From NCBI GenBank assembly GCA_963971225.1, contig OZ020269.1, positions 90,912,783 through 90,976,782 on the forward strand: 64,000 nt of DNA. Direction: 5' to 3'. The DNA comes from Melieria omissa (lineage: Eukaryota > Arthropoda > Insecta > Diptera > Ulidiidae). Below the pieces are notes generated by a model that worked only from the letters and a program-made list of their open reading frames with translations, did not search any database and had not been told where the DNA came from. Shown here in pieces: positions 48,254 to 58,394 of this stretch (position 1 is the stretch's first letter; each line of letters starts with the position of its first letter). Made by a program: the position numbers and the translations under genes.

Positions 48254-48355
48254 TGTAATATGTCACTGTTTTAAAGCACATAGAATGAGTATAAAAAAGC
48301 CAGCAAAAACATTTGTTTTGAATTGTTGAATTTTTTGAAGTTAAAAAATAAGACT
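48254..48355 (+). repeat. Shared 3' module B (partner at 45.87 kb)
   Basis: AAAGCACATAGAATGAG, CAGCAAAAACATTTGTTTTG and TTTTTTGAAGTTAAAAA parallel module A. The similarity runs for about 100 bases and starts right after the last nonamer. Confidence 0.6.
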
Positions 48356-48359
48356 TTAA

Positions 48360-48757
48360 GTTCCTTCATTCTGAACAAATTCTCGGTGCAACACGAATGA
48401 TTGTGAAAAGTTGGGCCTTGGACTTGTTGCCGGGACATCATTGTTAGTCATCTACAGACCCAAAAAGAGCTGAAAATATAACTAAACGCACCAAAATCTA
48501 CTGAAATACTTTCAATTATTTGTAAGACAAGTTTTATTGACTACAACAACTGCACTTGAATCACCCTGTTTGCACAAAGTCTTCTCGGTGCAACATGAAT
48601 GTTTGTGAAAAGTTGGGCCTTGGAATTGTCAGTCATCTAAAGACCAAAAAAGAGATGAAAGTATAACTTAATGCACCAAAATCTACTGAAATACTTTAAC
48701 TTACTTGCAACCCAAGCTTAATTGATTACAACAATACCACTTGAATCTACCTATTTC
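48360..48757. repeat. Direct tandem duplication of a ~200-bp unit
   Basis: TCTCGGTGCAACACGAATG, GTGAAAAGTTGGGCCTTGGA and CACCAAAATCTACTGAAATA occur at about 48380-48520 and again in the same order at about 48583-48700, with small deletions in the second copy. Confidence 0.8.
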
Positions 48758-48826
48758 CGCTTTCAATGTCATATCAAACATAAACGCTTCAGTTACATAA
48801 CTGCCACACGACATACCATCGCCGCA

Positions 48827-48882
48827 GAAAACAAATGTCGTATGTTCCATTGAACGTAGTAGCACATACGACAATCGTTTTC
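48827..48882. repeat. Dispersed hairpin, copy 1
   Basis: Arms at 48827-48845 (GAAAACAAATGTCGTATGT) and 48864-48882 pair at 17 of 19 positions around an 18-base loop. The left arm is nearly the same as that of the hairpin at 58193-58268. Confidence 0.7.
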
Positions 48883-49009
48883 TCAACAGACAATATCTAC
48901 ATTTAATGCACTGTCGATTGACAACAGTTTTATTGTAATCTTTCGATATGCAACGCCGCCAGCGTTCATTGACTTTTGTATGTTGACAATACAAAAGACG
49001 CAATTGAGT

Positions 49010-49900
49010 TTGCCATCGCCGCGGACTGATGCAACCCTCGTTGAATTATTTGTGCCTCACACTGTCCAACATTATTATCCAACCAGCTGTCACGCTGCAA
49101 GCATAACAATTTTGATTGATTGATTGATTGTATTGATTGATTTGTATTCAGTCACCGGTTGCACTGAGCATTTGTTCTCTCTTTCGTTCTCTCCCTAAAA
49201 GTGCATTGGATTTTTTTTCTCAAATCATATCTGCTGCAATTTCAATGATTGCCTTCGTTATTGTTGTTATTATTGTTCTTATTGCTTAACGATTAAATGA
49301 AATGTGCCTTTAAATGCGTTCGACGCACTTTCGCCTTGGCCGCCGTCAAGAAATTAAATTTTATTTATATTGTTGCATTGGACTTTAAACGATTTTAAAT
49401 TAATACGCATTCATTTATGGTGAATTTCCTACAATGAAAACTTCAACTTGTATGACAATATTTATGTAAATTTCATGGGGGTAAAATTTTCAATAAAAAC
49501 TGCATGTATCATCGTAAATTTTCAAGAAATTCCACACCATGCACTTTCGTTGTGGTCTGGTTTTTTTTTGCAGAAATTGTCAACTCATTTTAAAGATACT
49601 TAATTGAGTCTTTAAATTTTGCTGTCATGCAGAGAGAAAAAGAAAGCAAGTGAGATCTAAGTTGATGCTGTCTTCTGACTGCGTGATGAGTTTGGTCCAC
49701 TACAGGTGAGTGTTCAAGAGTTGTTCTCACAAAATCTTGGCATCTCATCATAAATTTATTTCGTCATAAGTTAATTAGTGTTGCTTCTTTTATTAAGTAT
49801 TTAACTTATTCTAAGTATTTAAATTTTCCACTTTGCCTGAATATATGTGAAGGTCTGCAGTACTGAAGAATCTATTCTTATAACTTTTAAAGTTCTAATG
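49010..49900. other. Unique non-coding DNA
   Basis: A short (GATT)n tract lies at about 49112-49142 and TTG/TTA runs near 49260-49290. No gene is supportable. Confidence 0.4.
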
Positions 49901-49902
49901 TA

Positions 49903-50105
49903 AAATAATAATATAAAATAAAATAAAATAACATAAATAAAAAAAATTAAAATAAAATAAAATAAAATAAAATAAAATAAAATAAAATAAAATAAAATAA
50001 AATAAAATAAAATAAAATAAAATAAATAAAGTAAAATAAAATAAAATAAAGTAAAATAAAATAAAATAAAATAAAATAAAATAAAATAAAATAAAATAAA
50101 AGAAC
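49903..50105 (-). repeat. (TTTTA)n pentanucleotide array, third copy
   Basis: The plus strand reads AATAA repeated for about 200 bases with shortened units near 49933-49947 and 50022-50052. Same pentamer as at 13.0 and 17.3 kb. Confidence 0.95.
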
Positions 50106-50109
50106 AAAA

Positions 50110-50850
50110 TAATTATTAACCAGAATATATATATAGGTTAAATATACTTAAATTTTTTGGTGAAAAAAGTTTTGACTTTGAGAAAACATTAAAAACGAAA
50201 ATGACCATATCAATTCTTTATCTATATAGAAAGTTTCAACAACTTTATATGAACCATGCATTTTTACGATTTGTTTTACTAAATAGACTAAAAAACGGAA
50301 AACATGTGTTTAGTTTTTTTTTTGAAAAAAGTTCCAACTGTGAGCAGCTCATGCACACACACACTAATTAATTTTTCGCACAGACTTTTTGGAAATATCT
50401 TACTTGGATTTTACCTTTCAAATGACATCAACATCCTTAAATTCTGAGACTTTAAGTTATTTGAAATTCATCTATGAAACGAATCACATCGCATTGGTGC
50501 AAATTGCCCCCTCATGCATAGGCAACACTGTCCACAACACATTGTTGTTGTCTTTCTCTCGGAACACAACACCTGCAGTGATTGTATCAAAAGTCTTTTG
50601 GCTACTGTGCTCACCAACTTCGACAGCTGATCTTTGCCGCAAGCGACGAGCGTTTGGAATTTCCAAAACCTCAAAGCGTCAGAGTCTTTTCATTCATGAC
50701 TAATCTGAGAATTTATTGTTGTTGGTGTTAATGTATGCGTTGTGGTCTTTGGCGCCAAAAAATATCAGCAATTCGCAAAGAGAATAAAAACAAAAGCACT
50801 TTGAGAAAGAGAGACGAAGTGCAAACGGCAGCAATATTTTTTGGAACATG
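50110..50850. other. Unique non-coding DNA
   Basis: A 104-codon plus-strand frame at 50389-50703 is overlapped by two minus-strand frames and shows no recognisable domain. Not called as a gene. Confidence 0.4.
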
Positions 50851-51030
50851 TTAACACTAGAGGGCCTAAGCGAGTCAAAACGATTTCATTAATATTTCAT
50901 TATTTCATTTCAACATTTTCTGAAAAAATATCTTTTGTGGCTCCTAATATTTTTTTAATTAAATTTATTTATTATTTATTTATTTTTGTAGCTATTGCTT
51001 CCCGTTTTGACTAGCAAAGTCGTAACTAGT
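50851..51030. mobile_element. Decayed TTAA MITE of the CACTAGA family
   Basis: TTAACACTAGAGGGCC starts at 50851 and continues GCGAGTCAAAACG. CGTTTTGACTAGC at about 51004-51016 is its inverted partner. The outer right terminus is decayed. It shares the TTAACACTAGA start with the 58.4-kb element. Confidence 0.45.
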
Positions 51031-51039
51031 AACTTGAAG

Positions 51040-51245
51040 TTGATTTGGCCAGCCGCAGACTGTTGGGTTATTCTGCGACCTTCAATGGACAGCCCTTGAC
51101 ATCAAATATCCCTAGAGATTCTGGACCTCTTTTAGTCAGCCCATCGGTTTGGCAAAGCAAAGAATGTCCGGTAGCTCAAGCGCCAGTAGCTCATTATCCA
51201 TTAGAGACATTTTACCAAATCACATCTACCTGGAACGTTGGAAAG
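51040..51245 (-). mobile_element. Non-LTR fragment, same family as 1.7-3.8 kb
   Basis: On the plus strand, TGGACAGCCCTTGACATCA, CTGGACCTCTTTTAGTCA and TACCTGGAACGTTGGAA correspond in order to 1765-1915 (AGGCAGCCCTTTACATCA, CTAGATCTCTTTTAGCCA, TATCTGGAACGTCC). It is a short piece of the RNase H side in the same orientation as the 1.7-kb copy. Confidence 0.6.
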
Positions 51246-52300
51246 TAGACAAATGATGCAGATTACTGAGGCCCGGAATCTTATTCGGTTGAAATACTCG
51301 CTAAGCAGGTTCAAGCCTCTGCTTCTCTGTAATTGGTGTTGCTGGGTTGAAGCTCATTAAGGGGTTATATACCTTTTTGTGGCTCAAAAATCGAAAAAAA
51401 ATGTTATGACTTATTTTTTAAGTACATACTTTTAACAATTTTTCTGCAAAATTTCATCGAGATCGGGGCACTAGAACCTAAGATACGGCCGTTCATAGCG
51501 CGCAGTTTCCGGAACTCAAGTATTCAACTCAAACTTTAAACGTGATTTTCTCCAAATGATTTTTTTTGAAAAATGCCTTCGCGGTGAGCACGATATCCCG
51601 CTAACCACTGCATCGATCAATTTGAAATTTTGAGGGGTTGTTTGTACAAACAATAGCTAATTCGTGAACGAAGGAATTTCTTTTTCGACAAATTCTTCTA
51701 TTTTTTTTTGGCAAAAAACTAAATTTTTCGACCTTAAAAAATCGACGTTTTTGGAAAAAATAGCACTGTAACTGTACAAAATTTTTTTTTGTAAAATCCT
51801 TCGTTCACGAACAAGGCAACACTGTGTACTATTTGTGGTTTTTTTTGTTTTTTTTTTCGCTGAGCCGTTACCTCGATTTCATGCTCACCGTCAACCACTG
51901 CTAACAAAAGGACTTCTGTGGCAAGGACTGTAACTTCCCCAATTTTTCGAATTTTCGCTTGAAATTTTATACAAATTCACATAAGGACATGTACTTTTAT
52001 AAACTTTGTATTGCATTTGAATAAAGCTATGGTAACATGCTTTAAAAAAAAAATTAAAACACTGTATTTCCCTACTTCTGTAGGTAGACATATAAGAGAT
52101 AAGAAAGATATATAACCCCTTAAGAAACCTGGGTTGAATACTTAACGAAAATTGCGAATATTGTCCAGAACATGTGCCTGGAAAGTAGACACATCCTGCA
52201 GATTACCGAGGCCCGTATCCCTATTTGGTTGAAGTACCCGCTAAGCAGGTTCAATCCCCTGCTTCTCATTAAGAAACCTGTGTTGAATATTTAATATAAG
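51246..52300. repeat. Local tandem duplication split by the 759-bp element
   Basis: GAGGCCCGGAATCTTATT and CGCTAAGCAGGTTCAAGCC (51270-51316) recur as GAGGCCCGTATCCCTATT and CGCTAAGCAGGTTCAATCC (about 52209-52257). The following CTCA-TTAA-GAAACCTG is interrupted by the element in the first copy and intact in the second. Confidence 0.75.
51361..52119. mobile_element. 759-bp MITE-like element with TTAA target duplication
   Basis: Flanked by TTAA at 51357-51360 and 52120-52123. Termini are inverted repeats: GGGGTTATATACCTT at the left and GGGGTTATATATCTT (inverted) at the right, one mismatch in 15. Inside is a further inverted pair: TTCGTGAACGAAGGA near 51660 against TCCTTCGTTCACGAA near 51798. 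No transposase-like frame is present. The element sits in one copy of a local duplication whose other copy shows the uninterrupted site at 52265-52280. Confidence 0.8.
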
Positions 52301-52377
52301 CGAAAAAGGTCCCCAAATGTTGATTACTTAAGAAAAAAAGAATCTGTTGAGTGTTAAATAAATTAAAATTTTATTAA

Positions 52378-52818
52378 CCTTTAACTACTGACGTGCAAAG
52401 CAAATTAGGTGAGTACGATCGACTTGAAAATCGAACACGATCTATCAGACCGTAACTCAGTATTTACGTTAGTAATTTCCCTTAACATTATTTATTGAAA
52501 TGTGTTTTTTTAAAGAAAATTTTAATAAAATAAAGAATGAAGAAAACATCATCGACTAGAAATAAGTGAACAATTAATGTAGAGCAATTTCATCCTCCAA
52601 AGTCTTCGAAGATTATAGAACCTAGACGTATAAACTAATTTGGACTATAAACTTATTTGAACTTTGGTCTTGGAAGCAGACATATAAGAAAAGATATCAG
52701 ATTCAATTGAAGAAGAATTGATGAAGAAAACTCAAAACTCTTGTTCTATAAATTTTTTGAGAGCCTGAGAGACCAGTCAGTCTTTATGTTACAGAAACTT
52801 GACGTTAGTTGTTAAAGG
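52378..52818. mobile_element. 441-bp MITE with TTAA target duplication
   Basis: TTAA at 52374-52377 and 52819-52822. The left terminus CCTTTAACTACTGACGTG and the inverted right terminus CCTTTAACAACTAACGTC agree at about 15 of 18 positions. Interior is non-coding. A separate family from its neighbours by terminal sequence. Confidence 0.75.
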
Positions 52819-52999
52819 TTAATTTAAATTTAAATTATTTTCAGTTGTGCAGGAAGGGAGGTAAAGTTAGGTTAGGTAGGGAATGGTGTGCGGCGGCAGA
52901 ACGACACTTCCATTGGGAATACCTCCTTATATTTTTCAGGAGCTAATCAACAGTCTCAGGCAGGGGAAACCAGTAGGATGGGAGGTACTTAATAGAGCT

Positions 53000-53690
53000 T
53001 CACTGTAGTTGAAGTGTCTCAGACTGCAACCTATCGCTGGCTGAGGCCAAGGTCTTACCAAATTTTTTGCGCTTGGACTTCTTTAGTCTGCAAATTGCTT
53101 TCCGCACAATTTTGCAGGTCACTTGCAGTGCACAACAATTTCGGCTATCAAAGCAGATGCAAATTCTTCTACCAATCATCTCTCCTCATCCTCAACTCAA
53201 ACGCTGCTACACAGATGTCGAACACCGCCGCCTAAAAGACGGTGGTCTGATTGCTTAGTTGGAGAGAGATTTTGATGTCCACAGTTCTTGAAACGATACC
53301 TGCCTTAAAACGTCCATCAGTGACCCATCTGTGAAGACAATCATGGCGCTCGAAGCCATCCCAGCCATAGACATTTACAATGCTTTCTGAAATGATGCAG
53401 CGATATCAGGGGCGTACAATTAAATCTGCGTACACAGCATCGTGAGTCTGTCCGCTTTCTAGTGGCAGGATGCCTGTAAGACTCCACTTGCTTGTCCCTC
53501 GGACCTGTCGACCTAGCACAGTCAACTCTCGGAGCATTTTATCGAGCCGATAGACTGAATTTCTAGCCTCATGCTCTGCTGTAAGGTGAAGTGAGGGTAA
53601 GCAAAGCAGGACTTGCATTGTAGGTGTAGGAGTGTCTCTGGTGGAGACAGTTATGAGACACGGTAGGTATTGCAGAAATGGTTACCCCAA
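53000..53690 (-). mobile_element. Non-LTR fragment, RNase H region, 1.7-kb family
   Basis: The minus strand reads LLCLPSLHLTAEHEARNSVY (about 53610-53555), the stretch between reverse transcriptase and RNase H. It then reads IVFTDGSLMD (53340-53310) with the first RNase H aspartate, and QELWTSKSLSN. The plus-strand words GATTTTGATGTCCACAG and GTCTGCAAATTGCTTTCCGC parallel 2232-2248 and 2048-2070 of the 1.7-kb copy. Broken by stops. Confidence 0.65.
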
Positions 53691-55740
53691 TTTTTTTGGG
53701 GAATTTATGGATGATCAGGTTGGCGGGGCATTTTAGGTTTAAGGAAATATGGATCAACAGTGCACTATATATATAAATATATATTGGAGGTAAAGATACG
53801 GAAACATTGTGAAGGGAATTTTCGACCTGAGAAACTAAGCTCAAGTAAACTTTAAACTACAAGTATAGAAATACCGGGGGCCCGGTTGCAAATACCCTCT
53901 TCCTCTTCTTCCTCCTTGTTGCAGTTTTGTGAAGGAAGACCAGAAGGAAACACACTCAGTTTTTATGTGCGTGCCCGGGTTTTGCAAGGAACAGGCTACG
54001 CTCGCTCGGAACTCTGTGCCCGGAAGACCTCAGAACCATTTCAACTATGAAAATCAGGAAGCTTCTACTTCCTGAATCTCAAAGAACGGATTAAAACTAT
54101 CAGAAAATACCAATACAAATACCAAATACCAAATATACAAATACCAATACAAATTGAGGATGTGACCCCAAAACTACTGTGGTTGCAATTGCCCAATCAA
54201 CCAGTCAACCATAGTTGAAACATATGAAACTTTTTTGTTTAATTTAGCATTTTCAATGCAATTTGCACATTAAAGAATGGGGAAATATACTATAAATTTT
54301 TTTTTAGTAATTATATTTATTGAATTTTATGATTAACAATGCCGGAAGCAGGTTTCTCCAAATATGTAACGTAAATTTACGTTGATCGCTTTGTCGTGAA
54401 TTTTTTTGGAAAAAATCTTTTTTTTATATTTGTTGTTTAGTCATTGCATTTGTTGAGGGCGTTCGGTCAATGACCGATGCATACAACAAAAAAGCAACAA
54501 CAACAACATACATGTACATAAATTCACAAAATTTCCATAAAACCTTATCGCTCAAGTTTGACCCATTTTATGGACATTGAAAGTGTTTTCGGTAGGGAAA
54601 CCGATATTTGTTGCTGCTTATTGTTATATTGCTGTTGTTGTTATTCTTTTTGGATGCAATATATGATTTATTGTTATTTCCCCAGCGTACATGTGACGCA
54701 AATGCATTGGGATTTATGGCATAAAAAACGCATGAACGTACAAATGAAGCATTCGTGCGCTGACACTCAGATATGCGTTGCTACTGAGAGTTGCAAGCAA
54801 TATTTACAAAAAATAATAATTTTTTTGACAACTTTAAAACTAACTACAAAGACTGAAGAATGGTTGTTGTATACATCTTTCAATTGTTTGAGCAAGAATG
54901 AGGCAGCAAAAAATTAGCTCATTGAACTGCGAGCGCTTTTTCCTATTCATGCGAATAGGTGTGAATGGGTGTGAAAATTTGCATCACTTGCTCAAAACTA
55001 GAACAAAAAAGGTACTAAAAATATCAAAAAAAGTAAAAAAAATGTTCGCTTAGCATCATCTCAAGGTTTCGCTCAGAGATCACTGAGTGTATGAGCTCAA
55101 TATTTAAATTATTACACAACAGCGATTTCCTTGGCGTTGTCAACTCCTGTCAGTTGTATCGGCAAATTAATAAATCACTGGAATTGATTACAAGTAAAAG
55201 TTAAGATTCAATGCAATAAATTTCAATAAAATAAATTTAAATTAAATTAAATTATTTTAAGTGGCACAGGAAGACTTTCCAGCAAATGCCGAAGGCTGAC
55301 GGCACACAATGCATTACAGAGCGAAGGTCTTGAATCATGATTTTAAAAACTCAGTCACTCTTATAAATGCAACAATCTATGTGTGTGTCTGTGTAATCTA
55401 TGGGTTTTTAAAACTTTAATATCGCTTGAAAAATATTTACCAAGTCAATTCAAGGCAAAATGTCTATGACGCAATTGCAAGTTGCATTTGTACTAAAATA
55501 AATTACCACTTCAAGTTGGACTCTGGTTGGAATTAATCAACACGAGTAGAGATGGGAAAAAGTGTTGCAAAGGTTCAACAATGCAACTTTTTCCATATCA
55601 TTATGAAAAATAGTATAGTTTCTTATTTTGTTTTGAACTTTAGATCAAATTATTTCAAGTCACACTAATCAAAGGATATATTCTTTAATTAAGGAGACAT
55701 CAGTAATGAGGCTTAAGCAATCTTTATCTCATGTTATATT
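53690..55740. other. Unique non-coding DNA
   Basis: Mixed composition with CAA and TTG tracts near 54490 and 54620. The 119-codon plus-strand frame at 54558-54917 is C/Y/L-rich at its start and has no recognised domain. Nothing else is supportable. Confidence 0.4.
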
Positions 55741-55744
55741 AGTG

Positions 55745-56530
55745 CAACCGTGTTCTACCCGATTACTTTGGAAAGCTAAGATTTCGTACTAGAAAAACTT
55801 CTCAGACAGTTTTTTAAATTATTGACTCAGTTTTCTTCGATGCATGGATAGTGACTGGTTTTGTTTGGATGGTGACTGGTTATGAAAAGTGGATCACTTA
55901 TGACAACATCAAGCTGTGAGTTGGCGTAAACGATGTCCCAGCCTCATCAGGCAGTTTGAGGATGCTGTGTATTCCTGTGGCCGTAAGGAATAACAGCCAA
56001 AGTCGATTTTATGAAGATTTTAGAAGAGCACTTTTAATTTTAGAATCTTTGCCTGAAATCAGGAATTTAAATTAAATTATTCAAACAAAATCAAATTCAT
56101 CAAATTTGTATGACAACTTAAACGATCGAACTCTTAACTCGGACCTGCTGACAATAAATGAAACGTCTGAAGAAAAGAAGCGGACAATTTTCTAAAGAAG
56201 GAAGTTGAGTTGCAGGGTTCAGTGCAAAGCCAGGTGATACCACATAGGAAGGTTTTGTATTTGTATTCACTGAATATGAAGAAGGAAGAAGGAGGTTCTT
56301 ATGCATCTTTCCTATAGTCCAAACCTGGCACCAAGTGATTGCCACTGGTTTCTGTGTATGGAAGAAGATTTTGCTAGTGAAAAAAATGCCTCAAGTGAAG
56401 TTTGTGAATATTCACTCTTCCAGTTTTGTGTCAATAAGGACGAGGAATACAACTACCTTCAAAATGGCAACAATTGAGTGAACAAAACGGTGCTTTTTTG
56501 ACCTTAATTGGTTCATTTTAGCTTTGCTAC
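55745..56530 (+). mobile_element. mariner transposase pseudogene
   Basis: Near 55870-55915 the plus strand reads VTGYEKWITYDNIK, the VTGDEKW..YDN box around the first catalytic aspartate of mariner (here D to Y). About 400 bases later, MHLSYSPNLAPSDCHWFLCM (from 56298) is the HPPYSPDLAPSDYHLF box with the third aspartate kept. The C-terminus KWQQLSEQNGAFLTLI (about 56461-56508) matches the usual W...I..NG.Y end. At least two frame changes and several stops separate these blocks. No terminal inverted repeats were delimited. A stretch just upstream resembles 11.7 kb. Confidence 0.7.
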
Positions 56531-57140
56531 ATAAAACCTTCAATTTTATGCACAAATAGTTGCATGTAGTAACAATCAAACTTGTTGTTAACTTCCATGC
56601 AGTGGGCGGCAGTTTTTGGCAAAGAGTATAATTCAAGCATTGTTTCACAGTGTAAACACAAAACGTGACTACCAAATATGATTAATGATCACAAGAACGT
56701 AGTGTCAACCAGTTTCTATCTACAGAAAACTTCTCTAAGTAGTCAAAAGCACAACGAAAATGAAAACAAAATAAATGAGAAACCTAAAAAAACCAACAAA
56801 AAACTTAAACTCGCCAGGTATTTTTTTTGTGAAGAAAAAATAAACTGAAAAATAAATTCTCATTCTGCAAGTGAAAAATAAAACTCTACGAATAATTTTT
56901 ATTGAAAAAAAAAATTCAACAAATAATTTTTATTTTCTGATAAAAAAAATCCACAAATAATTTTAATTCTGTAAGCAAAAAATAAAAATCCCGAAATATT
57001 GTTTTATTGCGTTTTTGATAAATGCTTTCAAAAACAATCACTTTATTGCACTACATGATATATCTGATATATCTTGATTTTTTTGATTAAAAATATTGCG
57101 ATAATAATTATTTACGGTCCTTGGAAAAAAAATAAAAAAA
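56530..57140. other. AT-rich DNA with short 45-bp-like repeats
   Basis: GAATAATTTTTATT-like blocks recur at about 56889, 56920 and 56957 with similar spacing. No gene. Confidence 0.4.
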
Positions 57141-57141
57141 A

Positions 57142-57640
57142 CTGTCACAGCTCTACATATTTTAATGAAAAATTATGAACAAAAATATAAGAAAACTATA
57201 AAAAAAACTATAATAAATAAAAAACTAAAAAAATTGCCATAAAAAAATAAAAAAAAATTAAAATTAAAAATTAAACAAACTGTCAAAGCTCTACATATTT
57301 TAATGAAAAATTTTGAACAAATATATAAGAAAACTATAAAAAAACTATAGTAAATAAAAAATAAAAAATGTTCATAAAAAAATAAAAAAAAACAAATAAA
57401 AATATAATAAAACTAAAAAAAATTGCTAAAAAAAATAAAAAATTAAAATTAAAAATTAAAACAACTGTCACAGCTCTACATATTTTAATGAAAAATTGTG
57501 AACAAAAATATAAGAAAACTATAAAAAACTATAATAAATAAAAAACTAAAAAATGTTCATAGAAAAATAAAAAAATACTAATAAAAATATAATAAAACTT
57601 AAAAAAAATAAAAAACTAACTAATAGAATAATTTTTCAAC
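57142..57640 (+). repeat. A-rich tandem repeat, three copies
   Basis: CTGTCACAGCTCTACATATT followed by TTAATGAAAAATT and ATATAAGAAAACTATAAAAA starts at 57142, 57280 and 57465 (spacings 138 and 185). The extra length in the second unit is additional A-rich spacer. Confidence 0.85.
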
Positions 57641-58190
57641 TTTAATAAGCAAACTTCCGAAAAAAATCAAAAACGAGAAATACACAAACGAACACTTGAA
57701 CAAAAAAATGCAATATTAAAATATAAATAAAAATAAAAAAAATTACTCTACAGTGTTGCCGAACTGCACCTGTGGGCGTACACAATAGTCAGATTTTGTT
57801 TTAATAAAAACTTGAAGAAAATAAAACGAAAATATTAGCAACCAATTATCAACAATGTTGCGCCCATTGCTCATTGATTGCTGCCTTCGTGCTTACAAAC
57901 GCCCAGCTACCGAAATAACTGCCACTTACTAACAATAAACAATAACAAAATTTAATTAATGAAGTATTACAATAGCAATAAAACGTCACAATAAACAAAA
58001 CCCAGACAAAAATTTGTATCACTACTGTCGAAGTGCAGCCAGTCTTAGTTCAATGTACTGGCATTGTTTGTGTTTATAAGCACACGAGATAATGTGATAA
58101 ACAATAACAAAAACAAAAAGCCGAAATAAACATATACAGCAGACGTGCAAAAAGCAACAAAGCATTGATATTTCTTGGTCTGAATGACAG
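57640..58190. other. Unique AT-rich non-coding DNA
   Basis: No supportable gene or element apart from the hairpin that follows. Confidence 0.4.
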
Positions 58191-58192
58191 TT

Positions 58193-58268
58193 CGTCGCCT
58201 GAGAAAATAAATGTCGTATGTTCTACTAAGCTTAATGTAACATACGACATTCGTTTTCTGAGGCGACG
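58193..58268. repeat. Dispersed hairpin, copy 2 (30-bp arms)
   Basis: Arms 58193-58222 and 58239-58268 pair at 27 of 30 positions around a 16-base loop. The loop-proximal part (AATGTCGTATGTT) is shared with the hairpin at 48827-48882. Total length of 76 bases is in the range of animal microRNA precursors, but a fold-back repeat is equally likely. Confidence 0.75.
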
Positions 58269-58394
58269 AGTTCGTAGCTATTCACGTTACTTGTTGTTAC
58301 TCACAGCAACGTTTTACGAGTAGCTGAGAGTTAATTCTCGCTGCTCTTTAGCCATATTGAGGAATTGTTTTGTGCGATATTTGTTTATGTTTAA

